NCBI RefSeq assembly: GCF_026212465.1
Contig: NC_080048.1
Span: 27,032,606 to 27,096,605, forward strand
Direction: 5' to 3'
DNA: 64,000 bases
Source: Amaranthus tricolor
Taxonomy: Eukaryota; Streptophyta; Magnoliopsida; Caryophyllales; Amaranthaceae
Shown here: piece after piece, positions 1 through 13,400 of the stretch
How the letters are laid out: each line of letters begins with the position of its first letter
Position numbering within the stretch: position 1 is the stretch's first letter
Notes under the pieces: generated by a model
Databases searched by the model: none
What the model was told of the DNA's origin: nothing
The model's input: only the letters and a program-made list of their open reading frames with translations
Program-made: the position numbers and the translations under genes

Positions 1-93
1 TATCTTTGCCCAGACTGGTACATTAACTAAGGGTCTCCATGGTTCTTCTAGGGTACTACTTTCCCCTTCGGCAGCTCTTTTTCCTTTATCCAT
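1..93 (-). CDS. N-terminal end of a Ty3/gypsy gag, cut by the window edge
   Basis: Read on the minus strand, an ATG at 93-91 opens a frame that stays open to the window edge (31 codons). The encoded start is basic then acidic (MDKGKRAAEGESS...), followed by a PWRPLVN segment. It lies just downstream, in minus orientation, of a primer-binding site and a long LTR, which is where gag begins in LTR retrotransposons. The stretch is too short to show a capsid domain. The assignment as gag therefore rests on position and on the LTR type. The element continues to the left outside the window. Confidence 0.6.
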   Translation of the reverse strand, partial: MDKGKRAAEGESSTLEEPWRPLVNVPVWAKI

Positions 94-398
94 GACAGAT
101 AAAAAAATGTTTGTAATCCCTGACTCACAAATGAAAGAAAGAGCAAAGGAACAATCAATTTCCAAGCTCAGATAATATCATAATTTATCAACAAAATATC
201 TAACAAGCACACAACACTATTAAAACTTGTCTCTAAAACTTAGCTTAAGGTGTTAAAACCAGGTCATAAATACCCCTTAATATCTACCCATTAATCTCAC
301 AACTTTTATATGTATTTATTTATTTGTTTATTTACTTTATTTATTTATTTTTTTTATAGCCTATTGACTTATGCGTATAACGCTAGAATAGAACTCCC

Positions 399-410
399 GC
401 TCTAATACCA
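399..410 (-). promoter_or_regulatory. Primer-binding site of the gypsy element (tRNA-iMet type)
   Basis: On the minus strand the sequence reads TGGTATTAGAGC. This differs by one base from TGGTATCAGAGC, the usual plant PBS complementary to the 3' end of initiator methionine tRNA. It starts 2 bases after the LTR end at 413. This fixes the element's orientation as minus and marks the LTR at 413-2470 as its 5' LTR. Confidence 0.8.
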
Positions 411-412
411 GT

Positions 413-1285
413 TGTAACATCCCAGAAAAACTTGAATCGTTAAAAGAGAGATTTTTATATTTTAAAAGAAAACGAAGCAGGACCCGATTTTTACCATGAT
501 GTCATAAAGGCACAAGAAAACGAAATTTTTAAAGTTAAAACTTGCGGATCGAGTTCTACTAGAGTTATTGTAGATTAATTAGTGATATCGTAGTCTTTGT
601 AGCGGATAAAAGATATGAAACAAAAAGTCCAAGAAGTACAACTTGAGAGCGAAGTCGCCTCTTAAATAAATCCATTCCTAAAAAGCTAATAAAGTTCAAA
701 ATTAAAATCCTTCCGTACTCTATCTCTTTTATTCTTCAGATGTAATCCTCACTCCCCAGCCTGCAACTTAAATCACTGCTAGTTATTAACCCCGAAAGGA
801 AAAACAACATCGCAGGATCGTTAAGATCAAAGGTACACGTCAGCAAAAACATCTCTTATAACATTAACCTTATAGCATAAAACACAATGGCAACTTACCA
901 TACATCGGCTACAGTTCAATATTTACTTTTTAATAAATTTCAAATGATTCATTGAGTCAGTCAGCCATACTATTGTACTTTTCCGGCCATACAGCCGTAC
1001 CAAACCCCAAACTTCAGGAGTAAGACAATACATTAGGGGGAGCTAACCCCTAAGCAAGTCTCTACCATAGGCAACACGCCTTACTTCGGTGCCTATGGTT
1101 AAGTATGCATACCCCCGCGGTGGCTCATAATGCCCCCACAAACCGCGAGTAAAATCTTTCCACCAATCGACGTCATACTACGTCTACTATAAAGTTAGTG
1201 AGGTCATACTACCTCTGGTCATCATGTTATTGAAATCATCTCTTAAATAAGAAAGCATAACATCACCTTCACACTTTATTCAATA

Positions 1286-1377
<92 letters not shown>

Positions 1378-2470
1378 CTTTATAAAAACCAATCCACGAT
1401 ATACAAAGTTTTACTGCGTGTACGTACCTTAAGAAAGCAAAAGCAAATCTTAAATGAACCTATCAACTTCCCGACACGAATCGACTTCCTACACGATTCA
1501 ATCGTACATACGGTAATAAGCTTATATTCACACTTTCTCAAACCACAATCAAGGCGCACACACACACACACACATACACACATCTAACATCAAGCCACAC
1601 TTGCAAACAAATCATGATCACACAACATACTTCATCACAACATAACATCAAATAGAATTCAGATTTAGTATTCTGTCCAGAACAGTATGTTAACACTATC
1701 AAACTGAAATTCCGACTTCACCGTTGCGTCCGAAAGGCGTCAAAACCCCTGAGTACCAATTTTTATAATTCATAATGTACTCTAAGTATTTTTAACCTAT
1801 TTTCAAGCCAAAAAGTGCTCCAAAAACAGATTTTTTTACCATTTTCCTAACCCTAAGGGATTTACCAAAATTCATCAACAAATGAATTCCAAATGGTATA
1901 TTGCCTATTGAACATCAATGACGAAATTTATATAATTCTTATGAACCATCTTTGAGATTAAATTCATTGTTCAACAATAATTTCTTTATACATGTTTGTA
2001 TATTTTTTTTCTCTAGCAAAATTACAAATTTCTCATATTAACCAATAAAATAAATAACTTTTCCACTAAATATAAAAAAATACACACATTTTTTTACATG
2101 AACATTCATTTTTATATATAAATTTCAAAATCACCCATCACACAAACCAATCCTATTCTTCACATATATGCATATCTAAAAACTCTAAAAAGAAACATCC
2201 TTCATCAATTTAGATAGAAAAATACATCCCAATATCATACAAGAAATTTTAAATTCATAAATGAAACATGAATTATAAGATAAAACATATAATAATCATA
2301 GAATTTTAAATTAAAACTTAAGAATCAACATAGATTAAGAATTACACTTACAATTGTAAAGAAAAAACACCAAATGATGAAGGGTAATGGAGTTAGGAAT
2401 GTGGATTAGGAGGAATTTTGAGAGGATATGTTTTTTTTTGTCCTTGGAAACTTTAGAAATGAAAAGATGT
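413..2470 (-). mobile_element. 5' LTR of a Ty3/gypsy (Tekay/chromovirus-like) element, truncated at its outer end
   Basis: The inner end at 413 (TGTAACATCCC on the plus strand) is followed by the PBS. The sequence is clearly homologous over most of its length to the solo LTR at 50112-52551. Shared blocks include the stretch near 1040-1150 with a CCCCCGCGGTGGCTCATAATG segment, and the final AT-rich third. Homology stops at about 2470, shortly after GAAATGAAAAGATGT. The second copy continues there for some 350 bp to GGGGTGTTACA, so the outer end of this LTR is missing and it abuts a PMD gene remnant. Plant LTRs with TGTAACA/TGTTACA ends and an iMet PBS are typical of chromoviruses such as Tekay. 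The lineage is inferred, since no integrase is visible. Confidence 0.75.
1285..1376. repeat. (ATT)n microsatellite inside the LTR
   Basis: About 30 uninterrupted ATT triplets. The related solo LTR at 50112-52551 has no ATT tract here but carries a long (TA)n tract further on. Confidence 0.95.
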
Positions 2471-2471
2471 C

Positions 2472-3886
2472 ATGGGAGCATATTCATATAGGGAGACCCA
2501 TAATTCGGACGATTCGACTCGATGGGCAACATGATCAGGAAGATGACGCAGAGGATTTTGAACCGGTGTTAGGTTCACAGCATCGTTGCGGGATGGATCC
2601 TTTAGCAGTAAGATAGCAACACTCAATTCACTATTCAAATTCATAATTTTACTATTTTATGATACATGAAAATGTTAAACAATGTTCATTTGTTTGCAGC
2701 TGGCTTCGCGTATATCTTTCGAGGTCCCAGTCCCCACATACTCTCGTCTACTACAGAGACGTACTTGATCGACAACGGGACGAGCATGTTATTAACATTT
2801 ACTATTTGTATTAGTTATGAATAAATTGTATATATTACTGAGCATATTGATTTCTATTACAGATGACATGGCAGCCTTACACAACGGCTAAGATGGATGC
2901 TCTGCCACACATATGTACATCGGGCCACGAGATTTGGAGATCGCGTTGTCCACTTATTTGCTTTGACATCGTCGAGCTACATCTCCGGGATTGTGTCATG
3001 CGTCAATTCGGTTTGGAGCAAGTTATTCCGGATGCCTGTGACACCCAACGTCAACTACATGCGATCGATCGGAGGACTGGGGACAAGAACTACGTCGTAC
3101 GACATAGATCGCATGTAGATGCGTGGAATGACCGAGCATCTACATTGGTTCGAGGAGATAACTTCACAGGTCATAGCTCTGGTATACATGAGTTGGTACA
3201 GGCGTATCTCCATATTACGCCTAACGAATACCACATTTGCGCAGCCAGGATCACATTACCATCCGACATCTACGTTACTGGTACGTCTTCTTTCAACACT
3301 CATAACATATAGTAATACTTTTATGTGACTATTTTAACAATATAATGATAACATACAGGCTGAGCGCATCCGATCGGTGCTCATACAATGCAATGACACG
3401 ATTCAAGGGGCCGCTACATCGCCAGTTGATGTGGGGTATCGGCTATGTTCTCAGACCCTAGGCTCCATTAACGCGTCATTGACCGATGCATTGAGTCAGG
3501 CGGGTTATGAGTACCTCATACCGACTCCACCCATCATTGGCGAGGTATATGACACATTCCACACTCCTTCTCCACGGAGTTCAACCCACCGAGGTAGCTC
3601 TTCCGGAGGATCCAGTTCTCGGTCCACAAGAGGTCGCCAGCGTTCATCTACTCGAGGTCGGTCTTCCAGATCGTCATCGACCTCCGGTACTATGTCGCCA
3701 TTCATTCCTCCAGCTTCTATCACCACTCCTCCTCCACATCCATCGCCTCCGCAAAGGATCATCACATATCAGCGTGCTAGTCAACGACGAGCTCCTGCTC
3801 TTAATGTCATTGTGGAGGTTGACGAGTTCACACCATCATCATCCATCGTTGCGCTAAAACAAAAAAGGCCGGAGATTGTAGTTTAA
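2472..3886 (+). pseudogene. Plant mobile domain (PMD, MAIN-like) protein, C-terminal exons, MULE-associated, broken
   Basis: Several exons can be followed. About 2472-2607 encodes a WEHIHIGRP block and ends at a GTAAGA donor. About 2700-2790 encodes an LVYYRDVLDRQRDEH block but needs a frameshift near 2740. 2863-3300 encodes MTWQPY, then LICFDIVE and VMRQFG...VIP. 3360-3886 is the tail, preceded by an ACATACAG acceptor. The W-PY, CFDIVE and RQ-G order is that of MAIN-like PMD proteins, often annotated as 'serine/threonine phosphatase 7 long form homologue'. These occur as cellular genes and as cargo of Mutator and gypsy elements. The last exon has an Arg/Ser-rich tract (about 3590-3690). The N-terminal PMD core with its GE...DV signature is missing, cut off at the LTR junction. 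The gene is a truncated, frameshifted remnant. Confidence 0.75.
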
Positions 3887-4096
3887 CAAACTTTGTATAT
3901 TCTTATTTGATTTGAACTTCTTGTATGACTTTCCATGATTGTAATATATCTTCGCATTATTTTCATAATTAATTTTTTCAAATCAAGCTGGTTCATAATT
4001 GATTATTATGGAATAGATGGTATTGAACTAGTTTAATGCAGGTTGCGCTAACTATTTAGGGGAAATGAAAGAAAAAAAAAGTTGCAGGTCACAAGC

Positions 4097-4227
4097 AAAC
4101 CGCCACATGAAGTGGCGGTTTACCAGGGACCAAACCGCCACATGAAATGGCGGTTTGCCTTGACCAAACCGCTACTTCATGTGGCGGTTTATTAATTAAG
4201 GCAAACCGCCATCTCAAGTGGCGATTT
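4097..4227. repeat. Hairpin array 1: four 25-bp palindromes
   Basis: Near-perfect palindromes lie at 4097-4121, 4132-4156, 4166-4190 and 4203-4227. Each has the form AAACCGCC, a 9-base centre, GGCGGTTT, and they are separated by 9-12 bp. The centre reads ACATGAAGT or ACATGAAAT in the first two units and is inverted (ACTTCATGT) in the third, so the array is also partly palindromic as a whole. It lies about 210 bp after the PMD stop codon. The architecture matches the arrays at 20828 and 26685, although the sequence is unrelated. Confidence 0.9.
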
Positions 4228-4261
4228 TGGCTGAAAAAGTTAAAAAAAAAAAACAAATTTT

Positions 4262-4355
4262 CAGGTGAACGGTATTGTGGAAAATACTTTCCCACATTAT
4301 GTAAGGTGAGAATTATTTTTTTTAGCAATATTCTTGGAAAACTTTCGCAAAAGTT
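4262..4355. mobile_element. Candidate right terminal region of the first MULE
   Basis: Two similar motifs lie in tandem: GGTATTGTGGAAAATACTTT at about 4270 and GCAATATTCTTGGAAAACTT at about 4325. Read outward-in (minus strand), they begin with G-rich and AATA-type words similar to the candidate left end of the second MULE at 20568. No matching left end survives and no 9-bp target duplication could be defined, so this is tentative. Confidence 0.25.
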
Positions 4356-4489
4356 GTTATATTGCCGGTTTATCTAAAACTATCGACAGCAATTTAAGCA
4401 TTATTTGAATCCAACTCTTAATTATAATGTTCCGTCGCCCTCTTGGGTCTTGATCTCGAACTTGGCTGCGCGACTAATTTCCAAAAAGG

Positions 4490-7400
4490 ATGGGAGATGA
4501 CCTTCACGAGGCTTCACTTTCTTCCTCAATACCTGCTCTTGATTCATCGAACATTGGCTTTCAGGTTTGTTTCTTTCTTTTTTGAATTTTCCTTTATTTT
4601 TAAGTTTTTGTTTTGATGTTAAAGTGTAAACCGAATTTTTTTTTTAATTTATAATTTTAGCTTTTGAAGAAGCATGGTTGGAAGGAAGGAACCGGTCTTG
4701 GTGCTTCTCAACAGGTTCTTCTTCTTTTTTCTTTCTTATAACCAATTTTTACCTTGATAAATCGTTTCCATGATTATCTAAATAGGAATATGATTTAAGG
4801 GTATGTTTGTTCGAATCTTCCTTGCAAAACTGTAGTTTCATGATAGGATTAAGGGGTGAAAGCTTCCAATTTGGTAATCAATCAATAGATTTTTACACTT
4901 TGTTTTCTGTTTAATTTGTCATTACAAATTTGTTTTGGCAATGAAATTAAAATGATGGATTTCTGGCCTGGTATTCCAATGACAAAGAAGGGAAGCCTTG
5001 AGTTTAGCATTTTCTGCCATTAAAATAGTAAAAATGGGGGAGATGCCTTTCAAAATACAGTGCTCCTGCTATATAGTCCTTACTTACACGTCACTGAAAT
5101 GAGTACCTTAGTAATTTTCAGCGTTTTCTGCCTTTAGTGTACTTAGACTTTACATCAATACTCTCTCCTTTAATCCTTGACCCCAAGTATCGAAATTTGG
5201 GAGTTTTTTATCCGTTTGAATCGCATTCTCTTTGGCAGCCCGGGCACGTCCCGTCCACTCAATTGACTCCATAAAATACTTCTTTCTAATCCTCTTTCAA
5301 TTATTGTAGCGAGAAGATTTTTCCATAGGAGTTTTGAAGGTATATCTCCATATCTTTTGGTAAGGGCTAGAGCTTTTGCTGGGAGGATGGGGGGTGGGGC
5401 TGCTAGTAGGGCCATTAACTAATAATATTTTGGAAGGAGATATGGAAAGTAGGATGATTTTAGCTGATGGGAGTAATTCTAAGGTATAGGTCACAAGTCC
5501 TATCTTCTTAAGAAAGGAGTAGGTTCAAAACTATTTAGACGCTAATTTTTCATTTGGCCTTTGAACGACCTTTGTCTATAGGATTATAACTTCAAACACA
5601 CACATACACCACACCTAATCCCCTTGCAAACTGTGTCTTAGATATTTATGCTTGAGATATTGATTCTCTCTGCTTCACACTAGTCCTCATTTGTGCAATG
5701 GGAGAAGTTGAAAGTTGCCTAGAGATTTCCTTTATCAATGTCTTTTTCAAGTTTTGACGCTCCTTTAACTAATCTTGGGGACTGCCAAACTTCTTCAATT
5801 TCTATTAGGGCCAAGACTAAAGTAAATATTAATAATGTTTTTTTATCAATGTTTTTGTGATTATAATCCAAGAAATTAAAGGATGGTATTCCATATACTC
5901 GTGGTACAAGGATTTTATCTAGTGTAACATATTTCGCCAACTAATTTGCTTTATGAATTTTTGATTTGCTCAAATTGGCTCAAAAATAACCCAAAACCCA
6001 ACCATAATTCAATTATTTTTTCATTTGCAATTTGCAAGAAGATTAGTGAATTATGTGACACTGAATTTTGATTAAAGTAGTTTTTGGAACATTAATCCAC
6101 AATCTCGTTCGTGTGTATTGTATCTCACTCTTATTGTTAACAAACACACAAAGAGGCTTTTTTAATTTCATAAACTCAAAATCTTCATGATAAAATCGCA
6201 ATAAGGCCTTTATATCATCTTGAATTTCTTGACTAACTAATAAACATATAATTAAGTTAAAATGACACACTTAATTAAAATTCTTACCTAAAATAAATAA
6301 CTAGGATAGTCAATCAACATATAATTATCTCGTATTTTACGTTCAACTGTAAAATAAACCTTACCCATACATTGTAAAAACTAGAAATAAAATAAATTGC
6401 TATACTCTTGTTACCATTCGTTTGATCGTATCATGTATAACGTATAGTTTAACTGGCATTTTGGAAATCAAAGAACCAATATTCATTTAATGTCACATGC
6501 ACCGCAAGTAACTTTCGACATACCTAATAACCTATTTCTTATTAATTTCAAAATGGTATGAGACAGAGATTAAATGTTCTACCACTTCGAGCTTTAACTT
6601 TTTCCAAAAATGTAATCATAAATGATAATGTTTGGGAAACCATGCAACTTAGTAATCTTAGCCTAGAAGGATTGAGCTGGCATAATTTGTGAAGGGATGA
6701 ATAAGGGCAAGCTGACAAGGAAGAGAGTGCATTTTATCAATCTTGCAATAAACGCCATGGCACCGTTATAATGTCTTTCTTATCACATTCAGTAAAGCTT
6801 CCATAAAGTGCAATCTTCCTTATCAAATTAGAATAAGAGGAGGTTGAAGTAAACTTGCTGAAGTTGATACATTGTATTTGCGCCTTTGACACCTATGTTG
6901 TGTTGATTTCTTCTATTAGAAAAAAATTCCTTGACTTTTTGATGGTTATTGTAAGTGAGTTAGGGCTAAAGAGAAGACTTTGATGTGTTTACATGAATTT
7001 TCCCAAAGTGTCGAATAGAAAAAGTATTGGATGCAATTCTTGAATGAGGAAGTTAAGGGTTTCTCCTTAGGGCATATAATGTTGTCGGACTCTATCATCT
7101 AGCTTTAGATTATAAGTGAGCACCACTGAATGAACCAAAATCACAAGCTTTTATAGGTGGAGTGACATAAAGCATTCAGCTATTTCTTTTGTCATTTGTA
7201 GACGTTTTGGCTCACTCTAAAATAGTAGTCATGCCTTCGTGTGCCACTCGACTAGTCTCGCTGCTTGGCTGAGTCAAGCTTATCCAATGCTTTAACTAGT
7301 GCTGGATGATCAAGTTTCTTCAATGACCCAAGTGCTAAATGACCTAATGCTTGAACGTAGCACACCCATATGTTAGTCCCACGATTCACGTCTGCAGACG

Positions 7401-10400
7401 TAAGTTGGAGATTTTTTATATCCATTGACGTAGACAGCGAGGATGAACCAAGGTGGTCTTGTTAGCTTGCTATGCATCCACATCAGCACACCCTAAGTCC
7501 TTGGGTTTTTCACTTGATAGAATTTTTTTTGTGCTTTTTCTCATAATGTTTCCAAATAGATACAATAATACGTAGGCTGGACCAAAGGGCTCACTTGGCT
7601 ATTAAATATATAAACAAGTTTATAATAATAAATATTCTATCACACCCTCGAAGTCAATCGGGTAGCTTGCAAACATTGAGACTGTCCCTAAAATCATCAA
7701 AGAAAACGCAAGGCAGTCCTTTAGTAAAAATATTTACACTTTGGAATCTTGAAGGAACACGAAGAACAAAAACTTTGCCACGTTTAACTTTGTCATGAAC
7801 AAAGTGAATATCAAGAACAATATATTTAGCGCACTAATGCTGACAAGAATACCTGACTAGTATATAGCATTGAAATTATCACAATAGATAATGGTTGCTT
7901 TAGGGATAGGTCAACCTGACTCAAGTAGCAATTGTGGATCCAACATGATTCAAAAACAACATTAGCTACATCTTTGTATTCTGCATCAATATTGGAGTTA
8001 GTTAAAGTAGGTGTCCGGACATCCTCCCCAATGTCCACATCAATATAAGATAACAAAGAAGTAAGAGAAGATTTATATAGGTGTAGACCAAAATCAATCG
8101 TTCCCTTAATATATTGAAGAATTTGATTTAAGGCAACCATATGTTCAACGTTTAGATCATGCATAAATTAAAAAAAAAATTGGACAACATAGGAAATGTT
8201 AAGCATAGTAAAAGTCAAAAACTGAAGAGCGCAGCTAAAAAACGATAGAGAGTAGGATCCTCATAAGGAGCACTTGCATTAGCACTTGCTTTTTATTATT
8301 CAAATAAACCAACGAGGTGCCTGTTTAGACCATAGGGTGATTTCCTCGGCAAACAAACATGATTTGGTTTATCTTTGTCCCGAAAACTCATTAGTTGATG
8401 CATGTAAATTCTTTTGTTCACATTTCCATATAAGAATTCATTCGAGCATCTCACTGACGTATAGAAAAGTCCTAGATAAGGAAATCAATACCTTCTTGGT
8501 GCGTTTTACCATCACCTACAATACGAGCTTTGTACCTCTCAAAAGTACCACCAAAATGAGTTTTATGTCGTAATATCCATAAAGAGCGTTTGATATTAAC
8601 ATTATCAACATTAGAACAAGAAACAAGATCCTGAGTCTTATATTTAATTCATAGTGAAAAAACATGGTTGCGGTCGTGAACAGGGTCGCGATTGTGATTT
8701 GCGGAACGGATCGCGATATTATAATATTTTTGAAATATAAATTTCATATATAAACTGAAAGAATTTAGAATTAAAAATTATATATTTATATTAACACCTT
8801 AATGTTTTCATAAATGCATTAAAACTCTAAAATGCCAAGAGTACTTGTAAAGTATTATATTTCCTAAAGTATAAAGTAAAATATCATATTCTTTTTAACC
8901 AATCCCACTTGTATAATTAATACTCTTACATTTTAGGCTTACTATAATAATTGCTTGTACAGTTGTAGTGTAATAATTGCTTTTACAATTGTACTATAAT
9001 AATTGCAAAGCTGTGAAGATCAATAGCTTCCTCGAGAAGATATACTTAGTTAACATTTTAGGCTTGTAATATATGCTTGTACCGTTGTACTATAATAATT
9101 GCAAAGATGTTCCCTCGTATATTATTATTCTTTAAAAAATTATAAATGTTTCACTTCTCCTTCGTCCTCCGTCCTCCGTTCTCATCCTTCGTTCTTTCAG
9201 TAACCAAAGCATCAACTAGGCTTCACTTCTTCTCTTCTGTCCTTCCACATACATGTTTCACTTCTTCCTGAACATCAACCAAGACTCCACTTCAGATAAT
9301 TAACCAAGACTTCTTCGTCCTTTTAAAACCTCAACCGTTGTCTGCAATTTTGAGAACTCACTTGTAATCTCCGTGGTTCGGTGGCTTGTAATGGTTGATA
9401 CGGTTGACTTTCGTTCTAGCTCGCCATTTTTTGAAACTTCGTTCTAATACGTGAGAAATCGGAACGGTAAAAATAAATACTGTACAAAATGACCGTTTCG
9501 AGATGACTCGGTGGAATTTTGATTCTATAATTTAATTTAAGGAACAAGGTCCCACGTCTAACCTGAATAGGAGTGGAAGATGAAATTGTTCGAGAGTTAT
9601 CATTGGATAAATTGTGAAGATGTACTTTATATGGATGGACATCAAAATCTAAGATATCATATGAAGTAGGTGATGAAGAATAAGTTTAAGAAAAAAGAGA
9701 AGTAGATTCATCAAAACACACATGGCGAGAAATTAGTATTTTCCGATTTGAGATGTCATAGCATTTGTACCTTTATGAATATGTGGATAACAGAAAAACA
9801 GGAAAGCATAAACACCCAAAAATCCGTAAGTGAGAAATGAAAGGCACTTTGTGATAGAGAATATGAGTTTAGTATAGTTCCCAAAAGATTTAGAAGGAAT
9901 ATTGTTGAGGAGGTATGTAGTAGCTTGTAAGGCATGAAATTAGAAGGAAAGAGGCATATAGGCATGACAAAGCACTATGCAACTCTTATTATTACAATTT
10001 CAATCTTTCGCTTAAATTTGCCAGTTTGAGGAGAAGTTTGGGTTCAGGAAAAGAGAAAACTTATGCCATGATCGATACAAAATTTATGAAATAGTTTATT
10101 ATCGAATTCACCCCGTTTTTACATTGAAAGGTTTTAATTTCACTTTCAAATTGAGTCCTAATATTTGTTCGTAAAGATACTAAGAGACTGTATATGCTAG
10201 ATTTTTGAATAAGAGGAAAAGTCCCCCAAAATTACTATAATTATCTAGAAGAAGAACATATTTGTATTTAGAGGGACTAGTAACAAAAAAAAAGTCCACT
10301 AATCCGTGTAGATTATATCAAATAGGTTAATAGTTCGAGATGAAGAAGCATAGAAAGGAAGTTTCTTTTGTTTTCCCAAAGGACAAGAATGAAAAAAATT

Positions 10401-13400
10401 ATTTGGAGCTTTATTAAAATAGATAGAACTATGCGTCAAGACTATAAAATGACATCTCCTGGATAACCTAACGAGAGTGCAAAATACTAGAACAAAGTAA
10501 TGAAAAATTAAAATTAATGGATGATTAATTGGCTCTAGTAGTTGAGGGGAAATAATAGAGATCACCCTTGCTCTCACATGTTATAATTTATCTCCCCGTG
10601 CCTAAATCATGCACAGAAAAACCATATGGATCAAACTCAACGACATCATATTATCAGTGGTAAAGTTTAGGACGAAAATAAGATTTATGATTAGCTTGGG
10701 GCTATGAAGGACATTTTAAAGAGTAAGAAAAGAGAGGCATAAGAGAATTTATCAGGAAGTTCTTCAACTCACTCAAGCACGTTTGCATTAATGACCTTGG
10801 CTTTAGGCAAGCTTTCTTTCCTAAATTCTACATTTGTACCGGCTTAGAACTATGTACATTATTCAAGAGTCATTCACCCTAGCATTCTCTAGACACAACT
10901 CTAGTATATACAAGAACATACAAGGGTGTTTTCTGGTCCCATCTATAACACTGATACCAATCTAGTATGTACAAGACTTTTCTAAAGTATACTCCCCTCT
11001 AGATTAATCTAGACACACCCATATTTTTGAGAGATTTGACTCTCCTCTAGAATTCACAAGACCACCAAGCTCGTGCTAAATGGATCACAAGCTACTTGCT
11101 TATATTCATGTCGTAAGACAAGTCAAGCCTTTCCCGAGTCTTGGTAGCTAAAGTTGACCAAGTAAAGAAGCTTTTGTGGGCTAAGTAAAGGAAAAGTGAT
11201 AGAAAAGAGAAAACTTAGAATGTAGGAAAGCTTCAATGTATTGTACTTTATGAATGCTTTTCAGGGTTTTTCTGACAATGACCCCAATTGAGCATTTAAG
11301 GCTTCTTAGTCTAGCCCTCCTAAGTTCCATAGTGGCTCACAAAATACCACTTGCCCTTAATGTAGAATTTTAGGATATTACGAAGATACTTTTTGGGGAT
11401 TAATCTAGAACTCCTTTTTAGAAAATCAGTACCTGGAGGTTTTTAGATTCATCAAGTATATACAAGAACTAGTTACAGGGTTCAGATGGCCCTAAACACA
11501 CTATTGGAGTCGGCTACGCGAACTGGGCTCATAGACATGTTGCTCAAGAAGTTCTGAGCAATCTTGAACATCATTATAACCTAATCAGGCCACGATCATT
11601 GTTACCTAGAATGTAATTCATATAAAATGGGAACATGGAGAACTTATCAAGAGTGACTCCAAAACGATTGACTAATTTAAATATTTTTAAAATAAATTTA
11701 AAAGAAAAATTGAAATAATAATGGGTAAAGTACTTAAAAGAAGTTAAAAAGAGAAGGAAACAAGGCTACTAACATGCTAGAAGGCAAAAGACTATCTCGA
11801 GAAGGCCGTCATGAAGCAACCAAGCCTTGGTGTATTCCATCGATGGGTTACACATACAAAAGGACCATCTCGTCGCCTTCAAATTTCGCTAATTATTCAC
11901 TCAGGGTATTTTCTTGTCCAAAATGAGGAGATGACTACAATTATTCACTCTTGAGACAAAATAATGTTTTTGTTGACGCTTCGAGCCTGATGGCTTCCCT
12001 AACCAATCATAAACTTGTTGAAGTGCATCATAAAAGGGCTTAAGCAAGACACTCTACTCATAGTATTTCACATATACCCTTTGAAAATCTTCAAACAATG
12101 GATGATACTTTGTTTACCATTCATAAGATCTCTGCACTAGTTTTTCTAGAAAGGGCACCAATAATTCCATTTTTAGTCCCCTTTTTATATAGTCTATTAT
12201 AATCAATTTCAAGTCGCTTAGAGAGAGTCCTTTCTTGATCGAATGGTATATAAATTTTTTTTAGTCTATTGATTAGTCTCCACCTTGCCACCTTTGTACT
12301 GCAAACACTATGGCCAATAGCCCTTTTTCACAAGCAATAAGGTGGTTGACACTTATTGAGGCCTTTTATCCAGAACTTTGCTATCATAGTAATAGGGTGG
12401 TTTTCTTAGTTTGAACAACTCTTGCATATATGGTCTTAATATCTCATTAAATGTTGGTAAATTTCTAGGATTGTACGACAACAATGCATAAACCTTAACT
12501 GTAACAATAAGGAGTCGACTACATTAACCATATTAATTTAAGAAAGTGTCGCCAAGAAAGATTATAAACTATTTGGCACTATCTAATAAACTAGTATCAA
12601 TCGAATATTAACAAATTTAATTATGAAGTGAAAGGCTTAAGGACCTCATAATGGTAAAGGATAAGAAGTAAAATCAAGAGAAAAATTGGGCATGAATCAA
12701 TGGACAAAGCAAACACAAAGAAGTTTGATAGGTGTCTTAGACACCTCCTCTAATAAGATTGTATTTTATTAATGATTCAATAATACATAAATGATAGTAC
12801 CCTCCCTTGGCTTGAAGTTACCCACTCCAATCCAAAGCTCCCTACTTTAATGGAAAGGCACTCTAATATAACGAAAGAACTCTTTTGACACTCAAATCCT
12901 AGTTGCTCTCTTTGTATTATTCTTTACACACTCATCCCAATGATGGTTTAGGTCCATATATAGGCCTCCTAAATCATAAGAATAAACCCTAGGACAAATA
13001 AACAATGCAAATCAAAAAACTCGTATTTTCCCCAGCTGCATAATCTTCTTCCTAAAAAAAATAAATAAAATAAAAAAAATAAAATAAAATAAAACTAGAG
13101 CGGCATCTATGCTATTCTCAACATCATTTCTTCCACCATCCTTTAAGCTCTTTATGCTCTTGAGGTCTTCCTTCATTTCTTTGCACATTATTTGAATGTA
13201 CCCCTTCTTCTTTCAATATTAACACTCCTTGTTACGATAGTCATATCTTCCTTAGGACTTTTGTCTCTTGTGGTAACCTGTCTCCTTATTATTTTCTCCT
13301 CTAGAACCTTCATCAAACTAGCATTATCCACAACACTTCTTGTCTTCCCCTCCATATTTCACCATGAATCTATTATTATTTCTCAATACCGCCAATGCTA

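Noticed and set aside
1380..1583. Cys-Val repeat protein on the minus strand
   Set aside because: It is a translation of an (AC)n tract inside the gypsy LTR.
4097..4227. CRISPR-like array of spaced repeats
   Set aside because: The units are palindromes in alternating orientation with short spacers of similar sequence in a plant genome; there are no unique spacers.
4089..4377. Repetitive frames on both strands rich in KPP/AVW words
   Set aside because: They are translations of hairpin array 1.
5160..5500. LINE-like or coding fragment in the G-patch intron
   Set aside because: No RT or other domain motif could be matched; the frames contain no recognisable block.
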